A stretch of 64,000 nucleotides of DNA from the NCBI GenBank assembly GCA_028697725.1, contig JAQVEG010000010.1:1-64000 (forward strand). The letters run 5' to 3'. The position numbers and the translations under genes were made by a program. The notes under the pieces are model-generated. The model searched no databases and was not told the origin of the DNA. It worked only from the letters and a program-made list of their open reading frames with translations. This DNA is from Anaerostipes sp. (GTDB lineage: Bacteria; Bacillota; Clostridia; Lachnospirales; Lachnospiraceae). Shown here in pieces: positions 56,988 to 64,000 of the stretch. The first letter of the stretch is position 1. Each line of letters starts with the position of its first letter.

Positions 56988-59209
56988 AACAATGGAATGG
57001 CTTTCAAGATGGTGTTTGGTCAAAGGAAACCAACGTCCGAAATTTTATTCAAAAAAACTATACAGCATATGATGGAGATGATTCATTTTTAGCTGGAATT
57101 TCAGAAAAGACAAAGAAGGTATGGTCTCGCTGTGAAACCTTACTTGCCGAAGAAGCAAAAAAAGGAATTTTAGATGTTGAGACAAATATTATTTCTGGAA
57201 TCACAAATTTTGCTCCAGGTTATATTGATAAGGAAAACGAAGTTATCGTAGGATTACAAACAGATGCTCCTTTAAAACGTATGGTAAATCTTTATGGTGG
57301 AAAACGTATGGCACATCAATCTCTTGAAGAATACGGTTACAAATTAAACCCTGAGATTGACCGTCATTTTGGCGAATATAGAAAGACTCACAACGATGGG
57401 GTATTTGATGCTTATCCTCAAAGAACTCGTCTTGCAAGAACTGCCGGACTTTTAACTGGTCTTCCAGATGCTTACGGACGTGGACGTATCATTGGTGATT
57501 ACCGAAGAATTGCTCTTTACGGAATTGATTATCTAGTAGCAGAAAAGAAACAAGACTTAGATGCCTGCGACGGACCAATGAATGAACACCGTATTCGTAT
57601 GCGTGAAGAAATCTCTGAACAAATTCGCGCTCTTGGTGCAATCAAAGAAATGGCTGCCTCTTATGGAATTGACATTTCAACTCCTGCATCCAATGCAAGG
57701 GAAGCAATTCAGGCAACTTATCTTGGATATTTAGCTGGAATCAAAGAAAACAACGGAGCTGCAACATCCCTTGGACGTACTTCTACATTCCTTGATATTT
57801 ATATTGAACGTGACTTACAAAACAAAACGATCACAGAAGAAGAAGCACAGGAATTAGTCGACCAGTTTATCATTAAACTTCGTTTGGTTCGCCATTTAAG
57901 AACTCCTGAATATAATGAATTATTTGGTGGGGATCCTACTTGGGTAACAGAATCTATCGGTGGTGTTGGTATCAACGGTAAATCTATGGTAACAAAGAAC
58001 TCTTTCCGTTATTTACACAGCTTATACAATCTTGGAACTTCTCCAGAGCCAAACCTAACTGTATTATGGTCTGAGAAACTTCCAGAAAACTTCAAAAAAT
58101 TCTGTGCAAAGGTTTCTATTGATACGGATTCTATCCAGTATGAAAATGATGATGTTATGAGACCTATTTACGGTGATGACTATGCCATTGCCTGCTGCGT
58201 ATCTGCTATGAAGGTTGGAAAGCAGACACAGTTATTTGGTGCAAGATGTAACCTTGCCAAATCACTACTTTACGCCATCAATGGTGGAGTGGATGAAAAG
58301 AAAGGAATCTTAGTTGTTCCTGGAATCGAACCAATTACAGATGAAGTATTAGACTATGACAAAGTAATTGCAAATTACAAAAAAGTATTGGCTTATGTTG
58401 CTGAACTTTACGCTGACACAGTTAATATTATCCACTACATGCACGATAAGTATGCATACGAAGCAAGTCAGTTTGCACTACACGACACAGATGTAGAACG
58501 TATTACAGCCTTTGGTGTTGCTGGACTTTCCATTGCTGCCGACTCATTATCAGCAATTCGTTATGCAACGGTAAAACCAATTCGTAACGAACAGGGAATT
58601 GCAACAGACTTTGAAACCATTGGAGATTTCCCTAAATACGGAAATGACGATGACCGCGCAGATGACTTAGCTGTAAATACAGTTCAGACATTCTTTGAAG
58701 AATTAAAGAAAAATGATACATACCGCGATTCCATCCATACATTATCTGCATTAACGATTACCTCAAATGTTATGTATGGTAAGAAAACTGGTTCAACTCC
58801 AGATGGAAGAAAATTAGGGGAACCTTTAGCTCCAGGTGCTAACCCAATGCATGGACGTGATAAAAATGGCGCTCTTGCTTCTCTTAATTCGGTAGCTAAG
58901 ATTCCATACAGAGAATGTTGCCAAGATGGTGTATCTAATACATTTTCAATTGTTCCAGATGCTTTAGGAAAAGATGAAGCACAAAGAGAAATAAACTTAA
59001 CTGCTATTTTAGATGGTTATTTTGCACAAGGTGCACATCATTTAAATGTCAACGTATTAAATCGTGAAACATTAATTGATGCTATGGATCATCCAGATAA
59101 ATATCCTACTTTGACCATTCGTGTTTCTGGTTATGCAGTAAACTTTAACCGCTTATCAAGAGAACAGCAAGAAGAAGTAATTAGCAGAACATTCCACCAA
59201 AGCATGTAA
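56981..59209 (+). CDS. pflB: Pyruvate formate-lyase (glycyl radical enzyme)
   Basis: 742 residues; cleaves pyruvate with CoA to acetyl-CoA and formate. The catalytic cysteine pair is C405-C406 ([10 protein letters not shown]) and the radical glycine is G717 in RVSGYAVNF. Formate feeds 10-formyl-THF, which explains the ZTP riboswitch in front of the operon. Confidence 0.98.
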   Translation: MLEQWNGFQDGVWSKETNVRNFIQKNYTAYDGDDSFLAGISEKTKKVWSRCETLLAEEAKKGILDVETNIISGITNFAPGYIDKENEVIVGLQTDAPLKRMVNLYGGKRMAHQSLEEYGYKLNPEIDRHFGEYRKTHNDGVFDAYPQRTRLARTAGLLTGLPDAYGRGRIIGDYRRIALYGIDYLVAEKKQDLDACDGPMNEHRIRMREEISEQIRALGAIKEMAASYGIDISTPASNAREAIQATYLGYLAGIKENNGAATSLGRTSTFLDIYIERDLQNKTITEEEAQELVDQFIIKLRLVRHLRTPEYNELFGGDPTWVTESIGGVGINGKSMVTKNSFRYLHSLYNLGTSPEPNLTVLWSEKLPENFKKFCAKVSIDTDSIQYENDDVMRPIYGDDYAIACCVSAMKVGKQTQLFGARCNLAKSLLYAINGGVDEKKGILVVPGIEPITDEVLDYDKVIANYKKVLAYVAELYADTVNIIHYMHDKYAYEASQFALHDTDVERITAFGVAGLSIAADSLSAIRYATVKPIRNEQGIATDFETIGDFPKYGNDDDRADDLAVNTVQTFFEELKKNDTYRDSIHTLSALTITSNVMYGKKTGSTPDGRKLGEPLAPGANPMHGRDKNGALASLNSVAKIPYRECCQDGVSNTFSIVPDALGKDEAQREINLTAILDGYFAQGAHHLNVNVLNRETLIDAMDHPDKYPTLTIRVSGYAVNFNRLSREQQEEVISRTFHQSM

Positions 59210-59218
59210 AAAACAAGA

Positions 59219-59262
59219 TACAAAAGGACCAGGGTTTACAAAAACCCTGGTCCTTTTTATGT
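59219..59262 (+). terminator. Terminator of the pfl operon
   Basis: AAAAGGACCAGGGTTT and AAACCCTGGTCCTTTTT form a 15-bp stem with T-run. Confidence 0.92.
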
Positions 59263-59277
59263 AAAAATCCTCTTTAA

Positions 59278-60141
59278 CTATTTTTTCTTGATAATCTGGT
59301 GTGCACTTATAATTACGTCACCTTTTTCTGCTTTGATCTTCTTTGCTTCTAGCAATTCTGATACCGTACAAACTTCATATCCTTTTTCTTTTAATTGAGG
59401 TAATACTTTTTCTACTGCTTCTACTGTTTGAATATGAATATCATGCATTAAGACAATATCTCCATCTTTTGCATTCTTTAAAATATTATTTACAGTGGCA
59501 TCTACATTTCTTGTCTTCCAGTCTAACGTATCTATACTCCATAATACTAATGGTGCATCTATGGTAGCTCTTACCATATCATTGTATGCTCCATATGGAG
59601 GTCGAACTAATCCAACATCGGAATTTGTTACCTTTGAAATTGCATTGTTCATTCTAGTAATCTGTGAAGCAACTCCACTTGCACCAATCTTAGTCAACTG
59701 TGGATGATTCCATGAATGTCCTGAAATTTCATTTCCAGATTTCAAAACTGTTTTTACTTCATCTGGATATGTAGCAGCACTAAGTCCTAACATAAAAAAT
59801 GTAGCTCTGTAGTCATACTTCTCTAATGCCTTTACAACTCGTGTTGTGTTGCCCTTCTTTGGCCCATCATCAAATGTAAATGCAATCATTGGCTTACTGG
59901 TATCTATCTTTCTTGGTACATAAAGGGATTTCTTCAAATCTTTTCCTGTACTTGTATCGATCGCTGATTCATTGGCTTTTACTAAACTTTCTCCTAGTCC
60001 ATCATTAATACTAGTGTACTTTGTAGCACCACCTCTCACAAAAAATACAACTCCCGCAACAATCAAAATTGCAACGGCAAGCATTGCTGCACAGCGCCCT
60101 TTTCTCCATCTTCTTTTACGTCTTCTTCTGTTTCTTGGCAT
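59278..60141 (-). CDS. Polysaccharide deacetylase (NodB domain), membrane-anchored
   Basis: 287 residues: N-terminal helix (about 17-36), then the NodB domain from IAFTFDDGPKKGNTTRVVKA; the catalytic triad motifs are TFDDGP, GHSWNHPQL and RPPYGAYN, then DIVLMHDIH. It probably N-deacetylates peptidoglycan or a wall polymer outside the cell. It is the last gene after metK and ade, 19 bases behind ade. Confidence 0.92.
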   Translation of the reverse strand: MPRNRRRRKRRWRKGRCAAMLAVAILIVAGVVFFVRGGATKYTSINDGLGESLVKANESAIDTSTGKDLKKSLYVPRKIDTSKPMIAFTFDDGPKKGNTTRVVKALEKYDYRATFFMLGLSAATYPDEVKTVLKSGNEISGHSWNHPQLTKIGASGVASQITRMNNAISKVTNSDVGLVRPPYGAYNDMVRATIDAPLVLWSIDTLDWKTRNVDATVNNILKNAKDGDIVLMHDIHIQTVEAVEKVLPQLKEKGYEVCTVSELLEAKKIKAEKGDVIISAHQIIKKK

Positions 60142-60160
60142 ACTATCTTTTCCTACCTTC

Positions 60161-61816
60161 CTATAACTGTGTAAAATTAACTACATCCACAAGTCCCATA
60201 TCTGTCAATCGAAGTTCTGGTATCACTGGTAATGCCATAAATGAAAGAGTAATAAACGGATCACTCTCCTTTGAAACTCCTAACTTCCATGCTTCTGTTA
60301 ATATATAGTCTATTGTACTTTGTACCTTTTTCTGGGGCCATGTACTCATAAGCCCTGCAATTTGAAGGGGAAGTGTTCCTTTTATCTCTCCATGAGACAC
60401 TAAAACATATCCACCTTGTATCTCCCTTATTGTTTGTACTGCTTTTAAAATATCTTCGTCATTGTCTCCAACCGCAATCACATTGTGAGAATCATGAGCC
60501 ACAGAAGTTGCAATCGCTCCTCCTTTGATTCCATATCCTTTCAATGGTGCTGCACTGACATGACCAGTTCCTCTATGACGCTCAAATACACATAACTTAG
60601 AATATTGTGCATCTGGGATAAAATACCCATCCTGCTCAGATACTTCCTCTAGTAAATACTCTGTTATAATTTCATGTGGAACCATACCAATGACCGGTGT
60701 CTTTCCACGAACTTTACACTGAATCTGTTCTTTTGAAATCTTTCCTAGAACCACACTTTCTAACAACCTTGAATCTACTGAAACTGGAGCATCTTCAAAC
60801 ATTGTCTCTGAGACAGCAACTCCATCCTTATACACACAAGAAATTGTCACATCCTGCAAAGAATCAAGAACTACTAAATCTGCCACATACCCTTCTTCCA
60901 CATATCCTGTCTGCTTAATTCCATAAAAATCTGCGACATGACACGTTGCCATGGCAATGGCTTTTATAGCATCTAGCCCAAGAGCAATGCTCTTCTTTAT
61001 ATTATAACAAATATGCCCTTCTTCTTCAATCGTATCTAAATGTTTATCATCTGTACAAAACATATAATCTATGGCATGTTCTGGTTCTTTTACCAAACCA
61101 GAAATAATTGGTGCTACATTTCTTGCTGCACTTCCCTCACGAACCAAAATCTTCATCCCTGCCTGGCACTTCTCTTTTGCCTCTTCATAGGTGGTACATT
61201 CATGATCCGTCATAACTCCAGCTTCTATATAAGACTTTAAATCATCTCCTGAAAGTCCTGGTGCATGCCCGTCAATTATCATGTCTTTGCAAAGCTTAAT
61301 TTTATCCATAATCACTGAATCTCTGGCTAACACATTAGGATAGCACATCACTTCTCCAAGTCCTAAAACTCTCTCGTAATCTATCCACTGCTTCATATCT
61401 TCTACCGTAAAATCTGCTCCATTGGTCTCAAAAGGAGTTGCCGGAATCGATGATGGCAACATCACGTAAACATCTAATGGAATATGTTCCGTTGCATCCA
61501 TTAAATACTTCATTGCAATATTTCCCTTTACATTTACCAGCTCATGGGGATCTGCAATAATTGTTGTTGTCCCCCATGGCATAATTGCCTTTGCAAATGT
61601 ATTTGGCGTTACCATACTAGACTCAATATGAACATGTGCATCGATAAATCCGGGACAAATGAACTTTCCCTCACAGTCCACTTCATTATCTCCTGAAAAT
61701 TCCCCAATGCCTTGAATCTTTCCATCGCAAATCCACACGTCTGCTTTTTTTGTAGTTTCAGATCTTACATCTACCACAGTTCCATTTTTTAAAATAAAAT
61801 TCTTTGAATCTAACAT
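60161..61816 (-). CDS. ade: Adenine deaminase
   Basis: 551 residues, an amidohydrolase converting adenine to hypoxanthine. The metal motif is GFIDAHVHIESSM, followed by GTTTIIADPHELVNV and IDGHAPGLSG; the C-terminal HDSHNVIAVG is also typical. It follows metK by 9 bases; adenine is a by-product of SAM/MTA turnover and so the pairing makes sense. Confidence 0.95.
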   Translation of the reverse strand: MLDSKNFILKNGTVVDVRSETTKKADVWICDGKIQGIGEFSGDNEVDCEGKFICPGFIDAHVHIESSMVTPNTFAKAIMPWGTTTIIADPHELVNVKGNIAMKYLMDATEHIPLDVYVMLPSSIPATPFETNGADFTVEDMKQWIDYERVLGLGEVMCYPNVLARDSVIMDKIKLCKDMIIDGHAPGLSGDDLKSYIEAGVMTDHECTTYEEAKEKCQAGMKILVREGSAARNVAPIISGLVKEPEHAIDYMFCTDDKHLDTIEEEGHICYNIKKSIALGLDAIKAIAMATCHVADFYGIKQTGYVEEGYVADLVVLDSLQDVTISCVYKDGVAVSETMFEDAPVSVDSRLLESVVLGKISKEQIQCKVRGKTPVIGMVPHEIITEYLLEEVSEQDGYFIPDAQYSKLCVFERHRGTGHVSAAPLKGYGIKGGAIATSVAHDSHNVIAVGDNDEDILKAVQTIREIQGGYVLVSHGEIKGTLPLQIAGLMSTWPQKKVQSTIDYILTEAWKLGVSKESDPFITLSFMALPVIPELRLTDMGLVDVVNFTQL

Positions 61817-61825
61817 TTTATATTC

Positions 61826-63007
61826 CTATTTTCTTAAATCATCAACTTTGTCAAGTTTCTCCCACGGAAGATTCAAGTCATTTCTTCCAAAATGTCCATA
61901 AGCCGCTGTCTGCTTATAAATTGGACGACGTAAATCCAGCATCTTAATAATACCAGCTGGTCTTAAATCAAAGTTTGCTCTGATTAATTCCACTAACTCT
62001 TCGTCTGATTTCTTTCCAGTTCCAAAGGTATCTACCATAATAGAAGTTGGATGTGCTACCCCAATTGCATATGACAATTGAATCTCACATTTATCAGCAA
62101 GTCCTGCTGCAACAATATTCTTTGCAACGTAACGAGCTGCATATGCCGCACTTCGATCTACCTTTGTACAGTCTTTTCCAGAAAATGCACCTCCACCATG
62201 GCGAGCATATCCACCATAAGTGTCAACAATAATCTTTCGCCCTGTTAAACCAGCATCCCCTTGTGGTCCGCCAATCACAAATCTTCCTGTTGGATTAATA
62301 AAAAATTTGGTATCCTCATCTACCATATCTCCTGGTAAAATCACATCAAATACTTCTCTCTTAATATCCTTATGAATCTGCTCTTGTGTTACTTCTGGAT
62401 CGTGTTGAGTAGAAAGAACAACTGCATCAAGTCTTGCAGGTTTCCCATCTTCGTCATACTCAACTGAAACCTGAGTTTTCCCATCTGGACGAAGATAACT
62501 TAACGTTCCATCCTTACGAACCTTTGTCAACTGTCTTGACAACTTGTGTGCCAAAGAAATAGGATATGGCATGTACTCATCTGTCTCGTTGGTCGCATAC
62601 CCAAACATCATCCCCTGATCTCCTGCACCAATGGCATCAATCTCCTCATCTGACATCGTATCTTCTTTTGCCTCTAATGCCTTATCCACGCCCATTGCAA
62701 TGTCGGCAGACTGCTCATCAATGGTTGTAACAACTGCACATGTACTTGCATCAAATCCATACTTTGCTCTTGTATAACCAATCTCAGCCACTGTATCCCT
62801 TACAATCTTTTGAATATCAACATATGCATTGGTTGTAATCTCACCCATAACCATAACAAGCCCTGTTGTCGTGCATGTTTCGCAAGCTACTCGGCTCATA
62901 GGATCTTGTCTTAATAATTCATCTAAAATCGCATCTGAAATCTGATCGCACATCTTATCTGGATGTCCTTCTGTTACAGACTCCGATGTAAAAAGTAATT
63001 TTTCCAT
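61826..63007 (-). CDS. metK: S-adenosylmethionine synthetase
   Basis: 393 residues, catalysing ATP plus methionine to [23 protein letters not shown] and [12 protein letters not shown] are diagnostic, as is [20 protein letters not shown] good promoter precedes it; no SAM riboswitch is seen in the 140-base upstream region. First of the metK-ade-deacetylase run. Confidence 0.98.
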   Translation of the reverse strand: MEKLLFTSESVTEGHPDKMCDQISDAILDELLRQDPMSRVACETCTTTGLVMVMGEITTNAYVDIQKIVRDTVAEIGYTRAKYGFDASTCAVVTTIDEQSADIAMGVDKALEAKEDTMSDEEIDAIGAGDQGMMFGYATNETDEYMPYPISLAHKLSRQLTKVRKDGTLSYLRPDGKTQVSVEYDEDGKPARLDAVVLSTQHDPEVTQEQIHKDIKREVFDVILPGDMVDEDTKFFINPTGRFVIGGPQGDAGLTGRKIIVDTYGGYARHGGGAFSGKDCTKVDRSAAYAARYVAKNIVAAGLADKCEIQLSYAIGVAHPTSIMVDTFGTGKKSDEELVELIRANFDLRPAGIIKMLDLRRPIYKQTAAYGHFGRNDLNLPWEKLDKVDDLRK

Positions 63008-63066
63008 GTTCCTTCCTTTCTCACTCTATTATATATTATAATTTTTCTATTTATGCCTTACATTCC

Positions 63067-63095
63067 ATTATATCTTGATACAGCAAATAAAGCAA
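63067..63095 (-). promoter_or_regulatory. Promoter of the metK operon
   Basis: TTGCTT (63090-63095), 17-bp spacer, TATAAT (63067-63072) on the minus strand. Confidence 0.65.
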
Positions 63096-63119
63096 CTTAA
63101 GTCGCCTTTATTTATGATA

Positions 63120-63152
63120 TAAAAAAGGACCTTTTACAAGGTCCCTTTTTAT
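63120..63152 (-). terminator. Terminator of the murA/PsiE-like transcript
   Basis: AAAAAAGGACCTT and AAGGTCCCTTTTT form a stem with T-runs; the end of the PsiE-like gene lies inside it. Confidence 0.82.
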
Positions 63153-63793
63153 GAATGTTTTTTTGGCATAATATTGTTGTTTATACTACGAATTACTTCC
63201 ACTTGAGTCACCTGCTTTCCATTGACTTTCGCCACTCGCAAAGCTCCTCCTGGAAAATAAAAACAATGCCCCTCCACTGGTTCCTCATGTTCCAAATCTA
63301 CATTATTCAAAACTGCTTCCCCAATGGTATCTTGTTCCGTTTGATATGGAATATTCACATGAATCAACTCATTCACTTTATATACCTTCTGCTTAGGCAA
63401 GAAAATCATTCGCTCCACTTCATCATATTCTCTCATCAAATATCTACGAATCCCAAATAAAACTGCAATGGATACAATACAAAGCAAGTTCTCCAATGGT
63501 GATGAATGCTGGGCAATCATCTGTCTTGCAATTGCAAACATCAACACCTCTACTAATGTATCTGGTGTATGTTTACACAACATCTTAATAAACTCTACAC
63601 AAATGACAAGGTTAAACGCCATGCCAACAAACTGATAAATATTATCTGATCCTGGATTTGATGATAACAATAAAATCAAATCCTTAATAAGCCAGACAGT
63701 CCCACCAATCACTGCAACAGAAATAATCGCAGATAGGAAAAATTCAATCCACTTAGAAAGTTTAAAAACCTCATTCTTAAGATATTGACGCAT
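63149..63793 (-). CDS. PsiE-like membrane protein with cytoplasmic C-terminal domain
   Basis: 214 residues. Four hydrophobic segments (about 15-45, 50-75, 78-95, 100-115) resemble the phosphate-starvation-inducible PsiE fold; the C-terminal ~90 residues (KQKVYKVNELIHVNIPYQTEQDTIG) are beta-rich and look like a TrkA-C/transport-associated domain. Located 11 bases after murA. Function unknown; the name is by similarity of pattern only. Confidence 0.6.
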   Translation of the reverse strand: MRQYLKNEVFKLSKWIEFFLSAIISVAVIGGTVWLIKDLILLLSSNPGSDNIYQFVGMAFNLVICVEFIKMLCKHTPDTLVEVLMFAIARQMIAQHSSPLENLLCIVSIAVLFGIRRYLMREYDEVERMIFLPKQKVYKVNELIHVNIPYQTEQDTIGEAVLNNVDLEHEEPVEGHCFYFPGGALRVAKVNGKQVTQVEVIRSINNNIMPKKHS

Positions 63794-63804
63794 GGGATTC
63801 TCCT

Positions 63805-64000
63805 TTATACTACTTTATATTTGAACTTTGCAATCTCCTGCTCATTTTTTACAAGCTGGATATCTCCACCAAGTTTTTGTAATTTTAAATCAAAATCTTC
63901 ATATCCACGATAAATATATCCAATATCAGATACTACTGTATATCCATCTGCCGCCAATCCTGCAATTACAAGGGCAGCTCCTGCACGTAAATCTGGTGCT
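63805..64000 (-). CDS. murA: UDP-N-acetylglucosamine 1-carboxyvinyltransferase, C-terminal end (partial)
   Basis: The last 65 codons are in the window. [19 protein letters not shown] and [18 protein letters not shown] match the C-terminus of MurA, the first enzyme of peptidoglycan precursor synthesis. The start and the active-site cysteine lie beyond the right edge. It ends at 63805, 11 bases before the PsiE-like gene. Confidence 0.88.
   Translation of the reverse strand, partial: APDLRAGAALVIAGLAADGYTVVSDIGYIYRGYEDFDLKLQKLGGDIQLVKNEQEIAKFKYKVV

Noticed and set aside
63008-63148. SAM riboswitch before metK
   Set aside because: No S-box or SAM-IV-like core is visible in this short AT-rich region; only a promoter is present.

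Overview
The window reads as a chromosomal segment of a low-GC, anaerobic, spore-forming Firmicute, most likely a Lachnospiraceae gut bacterium. The evidence is AT-rich DNA with strong AGGAGG-type ribosome sites, a spoIIR sporulation gene, pyruvate formate-lyase with its activase, a ProS of the short archaeal/eukaryotic-like form, an IleS that looks like the eukaryote-like type, and DUF4190/DUF2752, DUF1934 and DUF975 proteins of the kind common in that family. Genus cannot be fixed from the sequence alone. No rRNA, tRNA, CRISPR array, prophage or canonical insertion sequence was seen.

Layout. 1-2.3 kb: a window-truncated Rpn-type nuclease gene, two small membrane proteins and an acetyltransferase. 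2.3-16.5 kb: a plus-strand PAP2 phosphatase, then a long minus-strand run carrying malQ, an exonuclease, a 33-codon membrane peptide, a VanW protein, an AIR-synthase-like protein, an Lrp-type regulator, an aminotransferase, trmL, a DUF975 protein, proS, cca, a GDPD, ddl, murI and a DUF1934 protein. 16.5-21.4 kb: an envelope export module (secreted heptad-repeat protein plus MMPL transporter) facing its TetR-type regulator across three evenly phased operator-like palindromes. 21.4-28.5 kb: a HAD phosphatase, an AAA/DUF4143 ATPase preceded by three 33-bp repeats, ileS under an isoleucine T-box, and a second Rpn-type gene nearly identical to the one at the left edge. 28.5-31.8 kb: a TrkH/TrkA potassium uptake pair and a divergent HPr-like protein.

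31.9-42.1 kb holds one 3,426-codon surface protein: a signal peptide, several adhesin-like isopeptide domains, about 17 SpaA/Cna-B-type repeats and a non-canonical KTGD cell-wall anchor. It is divergent from pncB, whose leader contains unassigned RNA hairpins. 42.4-45.2 kb: pncB, plsC and a membrane protein. 45.2-49.4 kb: a two-component system, an RluA-type synthase, a eukaryote-type HisA without other his genes, and a membrane protein. 49.5-53.7 kb: an apparently complete pantothenate-to-phosphopantetheine operon (panG-like, panB, panC, panD, coaBC). 53.8-56 kb: an AEC transporter, a methyltransferase and spoIIR. 56-59.3 kb: pflA-pflB behind a ZTP (pfl-motif) riboswitch. 59.3-64 kb: metK, adenine deaminase and a polysaccharide deacetylase in one run, then a PsiE-like protein and the 3' end of murA.

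Together the genes cover cell-wall precursor supply (murI, ddl, murA), translation (proS, ileS, cca, trmL), one-carbon/CoA/NAD cofactor supply (pfl with a ZTP sensor, metK, pan operon, pncB) and envelope or host-surface functions (giant adhesin, MMPL module, VanW, PAP2). The least explained elements are the pncB leader RNA, the 33-bp repeats before the AAA gene, the phased TetR operators, and two back-to-back promoter pairs with identical spacing.
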